DNA of 40,173 bases from Prevotella sp. 885. GTDB taxonomy: Bacteria > Bacteroidota > Bacteroidia > Bacteroidales > Bacteroidaceae. Position 1 is the stretch's first letter; every line of letters begins with the position of its first letter. The notes beneath the pieces were generated by a model that saw only the letters and a program-made list of their open reading frames with translations, was not told the DNA's origin and searched no databases. Location of the stretch: positions 1 through 40,173 of the forward strand of contig NZ_NOVE01000033.1 of NCBI RefSeq assembly GCF_002265625.1, read 5' to 3'. The position numbers were made by a program, and so were the translations under genes. Of the stretch, positions 24,765 through 32,605 are shown piece after piece.

Positions 24765-24798
24765 ACATTAAACACTACAAAGTAAACATTACACCAAA

Positions 24799-25665
24799 AT
24801 GAATATCAAGAAGACCTTTGGCACACTGATGATGTGTGCGATAAGTGCCATACCGATGATGGCACAACAGACCTGTGCGGAGAGCTATCAGCCCTGCACC
24901 TATCAAGAAATGGAGCAACTGACTGTGAACGAGCAAGTGACCACAGTCATTACGGCAAGTGAACCCATCCGCTTTGTGGATATATCCACTGACAAAATAG
25001 CAGGAGACCAACCCATCAACAATACTGTGCGACTGAAACCCAAAGAAGGAATGCATGAAGATGGTGAGGTGCTTGCCATCGTAACTATTGTGACGGAACG
25101 CTATCGCACCCAGTATGCGCTACTCTATACCACCAGACTGCAAGAGGCAGTGACGGATAAGGAGATACAACAGATAGAGAAGAATGCCTATAATAATCCT
25201 GCGGTCACATTGTCCTCTACGGACATGGCTCGTTATGCTCGTCAGATTTGGAGTTCGGAAGCCCATGTGAACAATGTGAAAACCAAAGCTCATAAAATGG
25301 TGATGCGACTGAACAACATCTATTCGTCTGGTGACTATTTCTTCCTGGACTTCTCGGTAGAGAACAAGACGCATATACCATTTGATATAGACCAAATAAG
25401 ATTGAAACTGACGGATAAGAAGACCGCCAAGGCCACCAACTCGCAAATGGTGGAGTTGCGTCCAGTTTTCACGTTGGAACAGACCAAGCGTTTCCGCTAT
25501 GGCTACCGCAATGTGATAGTCATTCGGAAAATGACATTCCCGAATGACAAGAAGTTGACAATAGAAATGACGGAGAATCAAATCAGCGGTCGCACCATAT
25601 CATTGAATGTGAATTATAGTGATGTGTTGTCGGCAGACTCATTCAATCCCATATTTCTGAAATAG
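24799..25665 (+). CDS. traN: TraN, VirB9-like outer-membrane-associated protein (DUF4138)
   Basis: 288 residues with a signal peptide ending near residue 22 (MMA-QQ). The mature protein is beta-rich and shows DUF4138 features: EQVTTVITASEPIRFVDIS, NTVRLKP, and a C-terminal segment with GYRNVIVIRKMTFPNDKKLTIEMTENQISGRTI. With TraM it would form the outer-membrane core of the channel. It ends 3 bp from the stop of a convergent HTH gene. No traO, traP or traQ follows. Confidence 0.9.
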   Translation: MNIKKTFGTLMMCAISAIPMMAQQTCAESYQPCTYQEMEQLTVNEQVTTVITASEPIRFVDISTDKIAGDQPINNTVRLKPKEGMHEDGEVLAIVTIVTERYRTQYALLYTTRLQEAVTDKEIQQIEKNAYNNPAVTLSSTDMARYARQIWSSEAHVNNVKTKAHKMVMRLNNIYSSGDYFFLDFSVENKTHIPFDIDQIRLKLTDKKTAKATNSQMVELRPVFTLEQTKRFRYGYRNVIVIRKMTFPNDKKLTIEMTENQISGRTISLNVNYSDVLSADSFNPIFLK

Positions 25666-25667
25666 AG

Positions 25668-25976
25668 CTACGCTAAGTGATTCAGAATAGGCAGTTGAAG
25701 ACAACGCTCTATCTTAGCCAAGGTTTCGAGGGATAGGTTTTCCTGTCCTTTGAGTACCTTGGAAACATATTGCTGGCTGCAGCCCATGAGTTCAGACAAT
25801 CGCTTTTGGGTCATCCCTAATTCCTCCATCTTGTCGAGCATCATCATTGCAATGTGCTGCGAATAGCGAAGCCATGACTTGTTAGCCATGCGCCACTCTG
25901 CATTCTCATGCCATTTGGATGGAGTTGAAGACTGATGTTCTCTCAGTTTAGAAACAATTTCGTTTGTAGTTCTCAT
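25668..25976 (-). CDS. XRE-family helix-turn-helix regulator (HigA-like), convergent to traN
   Basis: About 102 residues from the ATG at 25976, preceded by a strong GGAGGT Shine-Dalgarno sequence, rare in this window; a longer start at 26003 is also open. The C-terminal half is a Cro/C1 HTH (about 45-98: MLDKMEELGMTQKRLSELMGCSQQYVSKVLKGQENLSLETLAKIERCL). The N-terminal helical part resembles the HigA-type antitoxin arm. No toxin gene is adjacent. It lies on the opposite strand inside the transfer region, between traN and the coupling-protein gene, and could repress either. Confidence 0.8.
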   Translation of the reverse strand: MRTTNEIVSKLREHQSSTPSKWHENAEWRMANKSWLRYSQHIAMMMLDKMEELGMTQKRLSELMGCSQQYVSKVLKGQENLSLETLAKIERCLQLPILNHLA

Positions 25977-26103
25977 AATAACCTCCTTTCTATATGATTT
26001 CATTTAAGAAGTCCATGAAGGAAACAATGTTCTTTTCAATAAAGCTAAGATACAACAAATAATTGAGAAATACAACTTATAGGTTGATTATTTAAGAATA
26101 TTT

Positions 26104-28287
26104 ATGGAAGAAAGCAAGGAGTTACAAGGATTTTACAAGATATTCAGGGCGGTCATCTACATATCCGTGTTGATGGAGTTCTTTGAGTATGCCATAGACC
26201 CAAGGACGATAGACGGCTTTGGCGGTGTGGTGTGCGACCTGCACGACCGCATCAAACAGTGGTTTATCTACCATGACGGCAATCTGGTGTATAGCAAGGT
26301 GGTGACGTTCCTGTTGGTGTGCATCACCTGTGTAGGCACGAGAAACAAGAAACACTTGGAATTTGATGCCAGAAAGCAGGTGCTGTACCCCTTGGTGAGT
26401 GGCGTGGGACTACTGGTAGTGTCCGTGTGGCTCTTCAGCTATGCGATGGACACTCGTCTCTATGCCCTGAGATTGAACACCATTCTCTATATGGTGACAA
26501 CCATCATCGGAACGGTGCTGGTGCATATCGCCTTGGACAACATCTCGAAGTTCCTGAAGGAAGGACTGATGAAAGACCGTTTCAATTTTGAGAACGAGAG
26601 TTTTGAGCAGTGCCAGAAGGAGGAATATAACAAGTATAGCGTGAATATCCCCATGCGCTACTACTATAAGGGTAAGTTCCGCAAGGGATGGGTAAACATC
26701 GTGAACCCATTCAGAGGCACATGGGTAGTGGGTACACCAGGTAGCGGTAAGACTTTTTCTATTATCGAGCCGTTTATCCGTCAGCACAGTGCAAAAGGCT
26801 TTGCCATGGTCGTTTACGACTATAAGTTCCCTACCTTGGCAACCAAACTGTACTACCACTATAAGAAGAACCAACAGTTGGGCAAACTGCCTGAGGGTTG
26901 CAAGTTCAACATCATCAACTTTGTGGATGTGGAATACTCCAAGCGAGTGAACCCGATACAGCAGAAGTACATCAATAACTTGGCTGCAGCAAGTGAGACC
27001 GCAGAGACACTGCTTGAATCCCTGCAAAAAGGCAAGAAAGAAGGCGGTGGCGGTAGCGACCAGTTCTTCCAAACCTCAGCCGTCAACTTCCTCGCCGCCT
27101 GTATCTACTTCTTCATCAACTATGGCAAGGAGCCATACGACAAGGACGGCAAGATGCTGATAGCAGAGAAAGTACTTGACCCGAAGACCATGCAGATGAA
27201 GCCGACCGGTAAGGTGTTTAACCATGTAGGAGAAGAAGTGGAGCCAGCCTATTGGTTGGGCAAGTACAGCGATATGCCTCATATCCTCAGTTTTCTGAAC
27301 GAGAGTTACCAGACCATCTTCAATGTATTGGAGACAGACAACGAGGTAGCTCCATTGCTCGGTCCATTCCAAACCGCCTTGAAGAACAAGGCGATGGAAC
27401 AGTTGGAGGGTATGATTGGCACCCTGCGTGTCTATACCTCACGCCTTGCCACCAAGGAAAGCTATTGGATCTTCCATAAGGATGGCGATGACTTTGACCT
27501 GAAAGTCAGTGACCCGAAGAATCCAAGCTATCTTCTGATAGCCAATGATCCAGAGATGGAGAGCATCATCGGAGCATTGAACGCCCTCATCCTCAACAGA
27601 CTGGTGACACGAGTGAACACAGGGCAAGGCAAGAATATCCCTGTGAGCATCATCGTAGATGAGTTACCAACACTCTACTTCCATAAGATAGACCGACTGA
27701 TAGGTACAGCCCGAAGCAACAAGGTGAGCGTAGCCTTGGGATTTCAAGAGTTGCCACAGTTGGAAGCAGACTATGGAAAGGTGGGTATGCAGAAGATTAT
27801 CACTACAGTAGGTAATGTAGTGAGCGGTTCGGCACGAAGTAAGGAAACACTCGAATGGCTTTCCTCCGACATTTTTGGTAAGGTGGTGCAACTGAAGAAA
27901 GGCGTGACCATCGATAGAGACAAGACGAGCATCAACCTGAATGAGAATATGGACAGCCTGGTGCCAGCCAGTAAAATCTCGGATATGCCAACAGGATGGA
28001 TCTGCGGACAGACCGCAAGAGACTTTGTGGCAACCAAGACAGGCATGAATGGCAGTATGATCATACAGGAGAGCGACGAGTTCAAGACCAGCAAGTTCTA
28101 TTGCAAGGCCGACTTCGATATGGCAGACATCAAGAAAGAGGAAAGCGAGTATATGCCACTGCCCAAGTTCTACACCTTCAAGAGCCGTGATGAGCGTGAG
28201 CGCATCCTCTACAAGAACTTCGTGCAAGTTGGTGAGGACGTGAAAGCCATGATAGCAGAGATATTCAACAAGAAGAATGCCAAGTGA
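26104..28287 (+). CDS. mobC: Type IV coupling protein (MobC/TraG-VirD4-type)
   Basis: 727 residues. Several membrane helices occur in the N-terminal 145 residues, followed by a motor domain with Walker A GTPGSGKT at 210-217 (WVVGTPGSGKTFSI). Later come GGGGSDQFFQTSAVNFLAACIYF, a Walker B-type SIIVDELPTLYFHKID, and the LGFQELPQLEADYGK segment of VirD4-type proteins. It would bring the nicked DNA to the TraG/TraJ channel. In Bacteroidetes elements this role is played by the MobC-type coupling protein, usually encoded beside a relaxase; none is seen here. The lysozyme gene follows 31 bp later. Confidence 0.88.
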   Translation: MEESKELQGFYKIFRAVIYISVLMEFFEYAIDPRTIDGFGGVVCDLHDRIKQWFIYHDGNLVYSKVVTFLLVCITCVGTRNKKHLEFDARKQVLYPLVSGVGLLVVSVWLFSYAMDTRLYALRLNTILYMVTTIIGTVLVHIALDNISKFLKEGLMKDRFNFENESFEQCQKEEYNKYSVNIPMRYYYKGKFRKGWVNIVNPFRGTWVVGTPGSGKTFSIIEPFIRQHSAKGFAMVVYDYKFPTLATKLYYHYKKNQQLGKLPEGCKFNIINFVDVEYSKRVNPIQQKYINNLAAASETAETLLESLQKGKKEGGGGSDQFFQTSAVNFLAACIYFFINYGKEPYDKDGKMLIAEKVLDPKTMQMKPTGKVFNHVGEEVEPAYWLGKYSDMPHILSFLNESYQTIFNVLETDNEVAPLLGPFQTALKNKAMEQLEGMIGTLRVYTSRLATKESYWIFHKDGDDFDLKVSDPKNPSYLLIANDPEMESIIGALNALILNRLVTRVNTGQGKNIPVSIIVDELPTLYFHKIDRLIGTARSNKVSVALGFQELPQLEADYGKVGMQKIITTVGNVVSGSARSKETLEWLSSDIFGKVVQLKKGVTIDRDKTSINLNENMDSLVPASKISDMPTGWICGQTARDFVATKTGMNGSMIIQESDEFKTSKFYCKADFDMADIKKEESEYMPLPKFYTFKSRDERERILYKNFVQVGEDVKAMIAEIFNKKNAK

Positions 28288-28318
28288 CGATACATCAAAG
28301 TAAAACAAAACGAGATTC

Positions 28319-28861
28319 ATGACAGGAAAGATACGGACATACATCATTCTAGCACTCTTGCTGCTGTGCCAGAATATCATGGCACAGAACAAGAGACCCA
28401 CAACAGATAGCCCAAGCCAAAGAGACTTGGGCATCTTCGCTTTACCACCCTTTGAACGAGCCGTGCGGTGCATCAAGTATTATGAAGGGTGGCACGACAT
28501 CAAACGCAACTATCCCTATATCGGGTGGGGACACCGGATATTGCCGCATGAGAAGTTCAGGACGAACCTCACCTTTCAACAGGCAGACTCGCTATTGCGT
28601 TCTGACCTGAGAAAACTCTGCACCCTATTCAGAAAGTACGGAAGAGACACCTTGCTCCTTGCCGTACTTGCCTATAATGTCGGTCCCTATAAGATATTAG
28701 GGAATGGAAAGTTCCCCAAAAGCCGACTCCTGCAGAAAATAGAGCAAGGCGAAAGAAACATACGTAGGGAGTATCTTGATTTTTGCAGATACCAAAGGCG
28801 CAAGATAGCCTCTATCCATAGGAGGAGACAGACAGAGCTGCTATTGCTATACAAGCCATAG
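28319..28861 (+). CDS. Secreted lysozyme-like (GH24-type) transglycosylase of the transfer apparatus
   Basis: 180 residues with a signal peptide (cut after IMA, about residue 22). The GH24 core starts at KYYEGWHDIKRNYPYIGWGHRI, with the catalytic glutamate in YEGWH. The aspartate and threonine of the classical T4-lysozyme triad are not at the expected places (tyrosines are found there). A later LAVLAYNVGPYKILGNGK segment fits the family's second half. Such enzymes open peptidoglycan locally so that the conjugation channel can pass. Its place directly after the coupling-protein gene supports this. Confidence 0.8.
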   Translation: MTGKIRTYIILALLLLCQNIMAQNKRPTTDSPSQRDLGIFALPPFERAVRCIKYYEGWHDIKRNYPYIGWGHRILPHEKFRTNLTFQQADSLLRSDLRKLCTLFRKYGRDTLLLAVLAYNVGPYKILGNGKFPKSRLLQKIEQGERNIRREYLDFCRYQRRKIASIHRRRQTELLLLYKP

Positions 28862-28935
28862 AGGCAACAACGACGAAGTGACTCCAAATAGCTATTGATA
28901 TACAACTACATTCTTGCCATACCGTTGCTTACATA

Positions 28936-28948
28936 TATAATAAGGTGT
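28936..28948 (+). promoter_or_regulatory. TATAATAAGGTGT motif upstream of the recombinase, also at 13349-13361
   Basis: The same 13 bases occur 46 bp before the recombinase ATG here and 36 bp before the second traE-like ATG. AT-rich relatives (GGTGTATATATAATA) occur at 8627-8641 and 8730-8744. It may be a recurrent regulatory site. Confidence 0.3.
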
Positions 28949-28994
28949 AAATAACCAAAAAGCAACATTATTCACAAATAAAAAAGTAAGTTTT

Positions 28995-30215
28995 ATGGCA
29001 ACAGTAAAAGTAAAATTTAGAGCATCCTCGGTGCCAGGAAAGGAAGGCACATTGTATTATCACCTCATCCACCAGCGCAACTTGCGCTGGATCAGTACCG
29101 ACTATTATGTCTTTCCAGAAGAGTGGAACGACAAGAAGTCGGCTATCATTGTTTCTACCCGCAACAATAGACAGGCACATCTACAGCTCATCCAGTCAAA
29201 GATAGATTGGGAGATGAAGCAGATGCTGCGTATCATCCGTGATAAGGATGCAGAGGGCATCCCTTATACCATTGACGACATAGCCAAGGAGATACAGCAG
29301 CTACCACCGAGCCAGAGCGTTTTTGCTTTCTTCCGCCAACAGATAGCCAAGAAGGAGCAGATGCAGTGCATCGGTACCAAGAACAACTATGCTAATGCAG
29401 CTAACCGATTTATGGAGTTTCGTGACAATGAAGACCTGACCTTCTCTCAGATGACCAGCGAGATGATGGAAATGTACCAAGCATGGCTGTTCAACAGAGG
29501 TATCGGACAAAACACCGTTGCGTTCTATCTGCGAACCCTCCGCACTCTCTATAACAAGGCGGTGGAAGCAGGGCAAGCTCCACCCAACGACCTCTTTTCT
29601 CACGTGCAGACCGCTAACGTGCGAACTGCCAAGCGTGCAATTACTGTAAAGGATATTCGTAAAATAGAAAAATTGGACTTGCCAAGAGGTTCCTCCCTTG
29701 ACAAGGCACGAGACCTGTTCCTTCTCAGCTTCTATCTCCGGGGCATGGCATTTGTGGATATGGCGTTCCTAAAGAAGACAGACTTGAAATGTGGCTTGGT
29801 GAACTACAACCGTCGCAAGACCCACCAAAATCTCAATATCGAGTGGGTGAAACCGATGCAAGTCATCATCGACAAATATGCCGAGCAAACCAAGGACACT
29901 CCTTATCTGCTGCCTATCCTGACAGGAAAGGAATCCTCTCCGTACACCGCATACCGCAAGGTGGAGCACAACACGAACTACAACCTGAAGAAAATCGGTG
30001 AGATGATAGGCTTGAAGATACCGCTGACCACCTACGTGGCACGCCACACATGGGCAAGCGTAGCCTTGCACATGAACATACCGATAGCCACCATCAGCGA
30101 GGGCATGGGACACAACTCATACAAGACCACACAGATTTACTTGCAGTCAATAGACGTAGCAACCATCAATGAAGCCAACGAGCGGATTATACAAAAGATC
30201 TTGAAAGAGTTGTAA
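28995..30215 (+). CDS. Tyrosine recombinase, probable invertase of the adjacent capsule promoter
   Basis: 406 residues: an N-terminal arm domain (1-50, VKFRASSVPGKEGTLYYHLIHQRNLRWI pattern), core-binding domain (105-210) and catalytic domain (215-400). Catalytic residues are R249 (YLRGMAF), K275, Y347-x-x-R350 (TYVARHTWAS), H373 (GMGHNS) and Y382. The first histidine of HxxR is a tyrosine, as in many Bacteroidetes chromosomal recombinases that flip promoters. It ends 66 bp before a 15-bp inverted-repeat pair enclosing a promoter-like sequence and lies just upstream of a NusG/UpxY-type gene, the arrangement of phase-variable capsule loci. Confidence 0.88.
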   Translation: MATVKVKFRASSVPGKEGTLYYHLIHQRNLRWISTDYYVFPEEWNDKKSAIIVSTRNNRQAHLQLIQSKIDWEMKQMLRIIRDKDAEGIPYTIDDIAKEIQQLPPSQSVFAFFRQQIAKKEQMQCIGTKNNYANAANRFMEFRDNEDLTFSQMTSEMMEMYQAWLFNRGIGQNTVAFYLRTLRTLYNKAVEAGQAPPNDLFSHVQTANVRTAKRAITVKDIRKIEKLDLPRGSSLDKARDLFLLSFYLRGMAFVDMAFLKKTDLKCGLVNYNRRKTHQNLNIEWVKPMQVIIDKYAEQTKDTPYLLPILTGKESSPYTAYRKVEHNTNYNLKKIGEMIGLKIPLTTYVARHTWASVALHMNIPIATISEGMGHNSYKTTQIYLQSIDVATINEANERIIQKILKEL

Positions 30216-30280
30216 ATAAATAGTTATGTTTACCACACCCCCAGAATGATGGGATAAAATGTTTAGCAAACTTCGCCCTT

Positions 30281-30295
30281 TCTTATGGTAAGAGA
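30281..30295 (+). repeat. Left inverted repeat of the invertible segment
   Basis: TCTTATGGTAAGAGA is the exact reverse complement of 30453-30467. Each copy is itself a near-palindrome (TCTTA/TAAGA arms around a three-base centre), as expected for a recombinase core site. Confidence 0.7.
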
Positions 30296-30307
30296 TACAA
30301 CTTAATG

Positions 30308-30342
30308 CAAAAGTACGAAAAAATGTTGGATTACGTGTCAAA
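30308..30342 (-). promoter_or_regulatory. Promoter-like sequence inside the invertible segment, facing away from the capsule genes
   Basis: On the minus strand TACTTTTG (30315-30308) fits TAnnTTTG and TTTG (30342-30339) lies 23 bases before it, slightly longer than the usual gap. In the sequenced orientation it reads toward the recombinase 3' end. After inversion of 30296-30452 it would read toward the UpxY-like gene, switching the locus on. Confidence 0.5.
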
Positions 30343-30416
30343 TTTTATCATTTTCTGTATGCTGCTCCCCAAATTTAACACAAATGTTTAGCAAATCCGC
30401 CTCGAAAGAACTCTCC

Positions 30417-30450
30417 AAACAGCCGATTTGTGGTCATTTCGGCTGTTTTT
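30417..30450 (+). terminator. Terminator inside the invertible segment
   Basis: AAACAGCCGA (30417-30426) and TCGGCTGTTT (30439-30448) form a perfect 10-bp stem with a 12-base loop followed by a T-run. In the present orientation it would stop read-through from the recombinase gene into the UpxY-like gene. Confidence 0.7.
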
Positions 30451-30452
30451 GC

Positions 30453-30467
30453 TCTCTTACCATAAGA
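30453..30467 (-). repeat. Right inverted repeat of the invertible segment
   Basis: TCTCTTACCATAAGA, the exact reverse complement of 30281-30295. The distance between repeats is 157 bp, in the size range of Bacteroidetes invertible promoters. Confidence 0.7.
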
Positions 30468-30522
30468 GTGTGCAACAAATGTAAGATAAAGATACATGTG
30501 CAGAGGCTGCATGCCAAGCACT

Positions 30523-30592
30523 CATAATACGATTAAGATTATGCGCAACAATAACAAATTGACTAGGCTTCCACAACCATCATGTATGGTTG
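30523..30592 (+). promoter_or_regulatory. Structured leader of the UpxY-like gene
   Basis: Two hairpins can form in the leader: CATAAT/ATTATG (30523-30528, 30538-30543) and a perfect 7-bp CAACCAT/ATGGTTG with a 5-base loop (30574-30580, 30586-30592), the latter 30 bases before the ATG. Leaders of this kind are where UpxY proteins act on RNA polymerase, so they may matter for antitermination. Confidence 0.4.
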
Positions 30593-30622
30593 CAGCTGAG
30601 GACATAAAGTAGAGCAGGATTT

Positions 30623-31681
30623 ATGAAACCGGATGGTACGAGTTCTTTTTCTACAGCCGACGAGAAGATTGTTTCTCCAAAGGGCAACCACGTTACAGAG
30701 CCAGACGCAAAGACTGGTTCTGCGATAAAGAAGTGTCGTCAATCGGACGGAACAACATGGTCTTACATCTTCGTTCATAACAGTAAAGTGAAGAAGTTGG
30801 AAGAGCTGTTAGAGAAGGACGGCAGAACCTATTTTGTGCATAAGACAGTTCGTTATTTCAAGAAACTTGGCAAACAAAAAGTGCAGCACCAGGAAGTGCC
30901 GACCGTCAGCGGTCTGGTCTTCTTCCAAGGTTATCCCGAAGAGATACAAGCCTATCTCGACCAGAAGTTCCCACACGCCCGCCTATGCAAAAATTGTAGC
31001 ACAGGTAAGGTGGCAGAGATACCCGATACGCAGATGCAACCCTTCATGCGTGTCGCGGAGACTTCACCTGAGCGCATCCGTTTCCTGCTACATCCCTATC
31101 ATTATTATGCTCGCAACCGCATTCTCCTCCGTATCACCACGGGTGAGATGGCAGGATTGGAAGGTTACATCATCCGTATTGACCGAGATCGCCGTCTGGT
31201 GATGGACATCGGTGGAATGAGTGTAGCAATCAGCGGTGTTCATGCCGAGCACTTTGAGGAAGTGGAACAAAGCAAAACCTCAATCACCCATGAGAATATC
31301 TTCTATCAGCGCAACCTGCAGGAGCGGCAAGTGCTGATAGACCGCTATTTCCATCCTGTGAAAGACGACAAGGAAGTAGTATTGCAGGCAGAAAACATCG
31401 ACTATCTGAGAAAGTACGCCTTGGATGAGGTGGCTCACAATCGCATTACCTTCAATGACACATGGAACATCTATTCCTTCATCATTGAGGAGATTGGCTA
31501 CTATTATTCACCATTCATAGAACAGTTTAAGGAACACCTCGACCCCATCATGCGTGAAGGAGGTAAGGTTCTCCAAGAAATGGAACAGATTATCAAAAGT
31601 CCTCATATCAGTCCTAATGACAAGACCAGATATGAGAATGATTATCAAAGAATCTTGTCGCAATATGATTATCTGTTCTAA
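30623..31681 (+). CDS. UpxY-like NusG paralogue (capsule antiterminator) with a C-terminal extension
   Basis: 352 residues. After a disordered ~45-residue start comes a NusG N-terminal (NGN) domain (about 45-150: WSYIFVHNSKVKKLEELL...VSGLVFFQGYPEEI...). A KOW domain follows (about 160-215: RILLRITTGEMAGLEGYIIRIDRDRRLVMDIGG). UpxY proteins bind RNA polymerase in the leader of their own capsule operon and allow long transcription. Known ones are about 180 residues; this protein carries some 130 further helical residues with no recognised fold. It lies right after the invertible segment and before the polysaccharide genes, as expected for the first gene of a phase-variable locus. Confidence 0.8.
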   Translation: MKPDGTSSFSTADEKIVSPKGNHVTEPDAKTGSAIKKCRQSDGTTWSYIFVHNSKVKKLEELLEKDGRTYFVHKTVRYFKKLGKQKVQHQEVPTVSGLVFFQGYPEEIQAYLDQKFPHARLCKNCSTGKVAEIPDTQMQPFMRVAETSPERIRFLLHPYHYYARNRILLRITTGEMAGLEGYIIRIDRDRRLVMDIGGMSVAISGVHAEHFEEVEQSKTSITHENIFYQRNLQERQVLIDRYFHPVKDDKEVVLQAENIDYLRKYALDEVAHNRITFNDTWNIYSFIIEEIGYYYSPFIEQFKEHLDPIMREGGKVLQEMEQIIKSPHISPNDKTRYENDYQRILSQYDYLF

Positions 31682-31699
31682 AGATTCATATATCATACC

Positions 31700-32595
31700 A
31701 TGACCGATTTCGCAACTTTTGCACAAAAAATCATCGACGAGCTTACGAAAGAAGGTAGAAAGCATACCGCAGAGACACGCAAGTATTCAGCCAATCGCCT
31801 ATTGATGTTTATGGCCAACAAGCCCACACCTATGGACAAATGGGACGAATTGTTTGTCAAAGACTACGAGACATGGCTGAAAGCACAGGGACTGTCGGCA
31901 TCTACAACCGCTTATTACCTGTCACAATTGTGTGTATTCTATAAGCAAGCTGTAAAAAGAGGAAACATACAAGAGCAAGACATTTTTCGCCTGGTAAACA
32001 AGACACCATCGCCAAAACCTGCCGTCCAACAGTTTCCCTCGATAGCTGAGTTGCGCTATTTGCAAACTCTCAATCTTAATAAGTCACAGGATTTCGCACG
32101 CGACATGTTCCTGTTCTCGCTTTATGCAAGAGGGATGAACTATGTAGACATGGCATATCTGAAGAAATCCAACGTTAAAGACGGAATGCTCACTTACATT
32201 TCCCATACATCAGACAATAATCCTGCTGTCACGATCAAATGGGACAAGGCAATGCAGCAAATAGCTGACAAATATACCTCCGACACAGAGTATATGTTCC
32301 CAATCATCACCAAGGAAGGAAATGCTGATGAAACAGAACAAATAAAACGAAGTCGCCATAATGCGGTATACAACTTGCGTTCTATTGGCAAGCAATATAA
32401 ATTCAGCGTGTCCCCAACCATCGCCATGACAAAGGATTTGTGGCGCAAGATTATGGATGAGGTAAGTGTGAGTGAGGTAATATAGACAAAATTGGTATTG
32501 ATGTCAACCTTTCGGTGAAAGATACGAAGCATGCGATGTTGAAGGACTTTGATTCTCCATTCGATATCAATGTGGATTTGTATGGACATGAATAA
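31700..32595 (+). pseudogene. Degenerate second tyrosine recombinase
   Basis: The frame 31700-32485 (261 residues) has a core-binding domain (about 1-100) and the first half of a catalytic domain, including the active-site arginine in LYARGMNYVDMAYLKK (R144). It lacks the HxxR, GH and tyrosine segments. Its last ~25 residues (from about SPTIAMTKDLWRK) do not fit the family. Beyond the TAG at 32483 the next frame continues protein-like to 32595 (ending INVDLYGHE), so a frameshift near 32480 joins remains of another gene. It cannot be catalytic. It is related to the recombinase upstream of the invertible segment and is probably a relic of an earlier invertase. Confidence 0.65.
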
Positions 32596-32605
32596 CAGAT
32601 AAGAC

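Larger units (their letters stand above)
30216..30622. other. 407-bp control region between the recombinase and the UpxY-like gene
   Basis: No gene. It contains the invertible segment (30281-30467) with its two inverted repeats, a terminator hairpin and a promoter-like sequence, followed by a 155-bp leader with two more hairpins upstream of the UpxY-like ATG. A 13-bp direct repeat AATGTTTAGCAAA occurs outside the segment at 30258-30270 and inside it at 30383-30395. Confidence 0.7.

Noticed and set aside
26410..27072. Long antisense frames within the coupling-protein and TraG genes
   Set aside because: They are reverse-strand shadows caused by codon usage; the sense proteins carry complete motifs.
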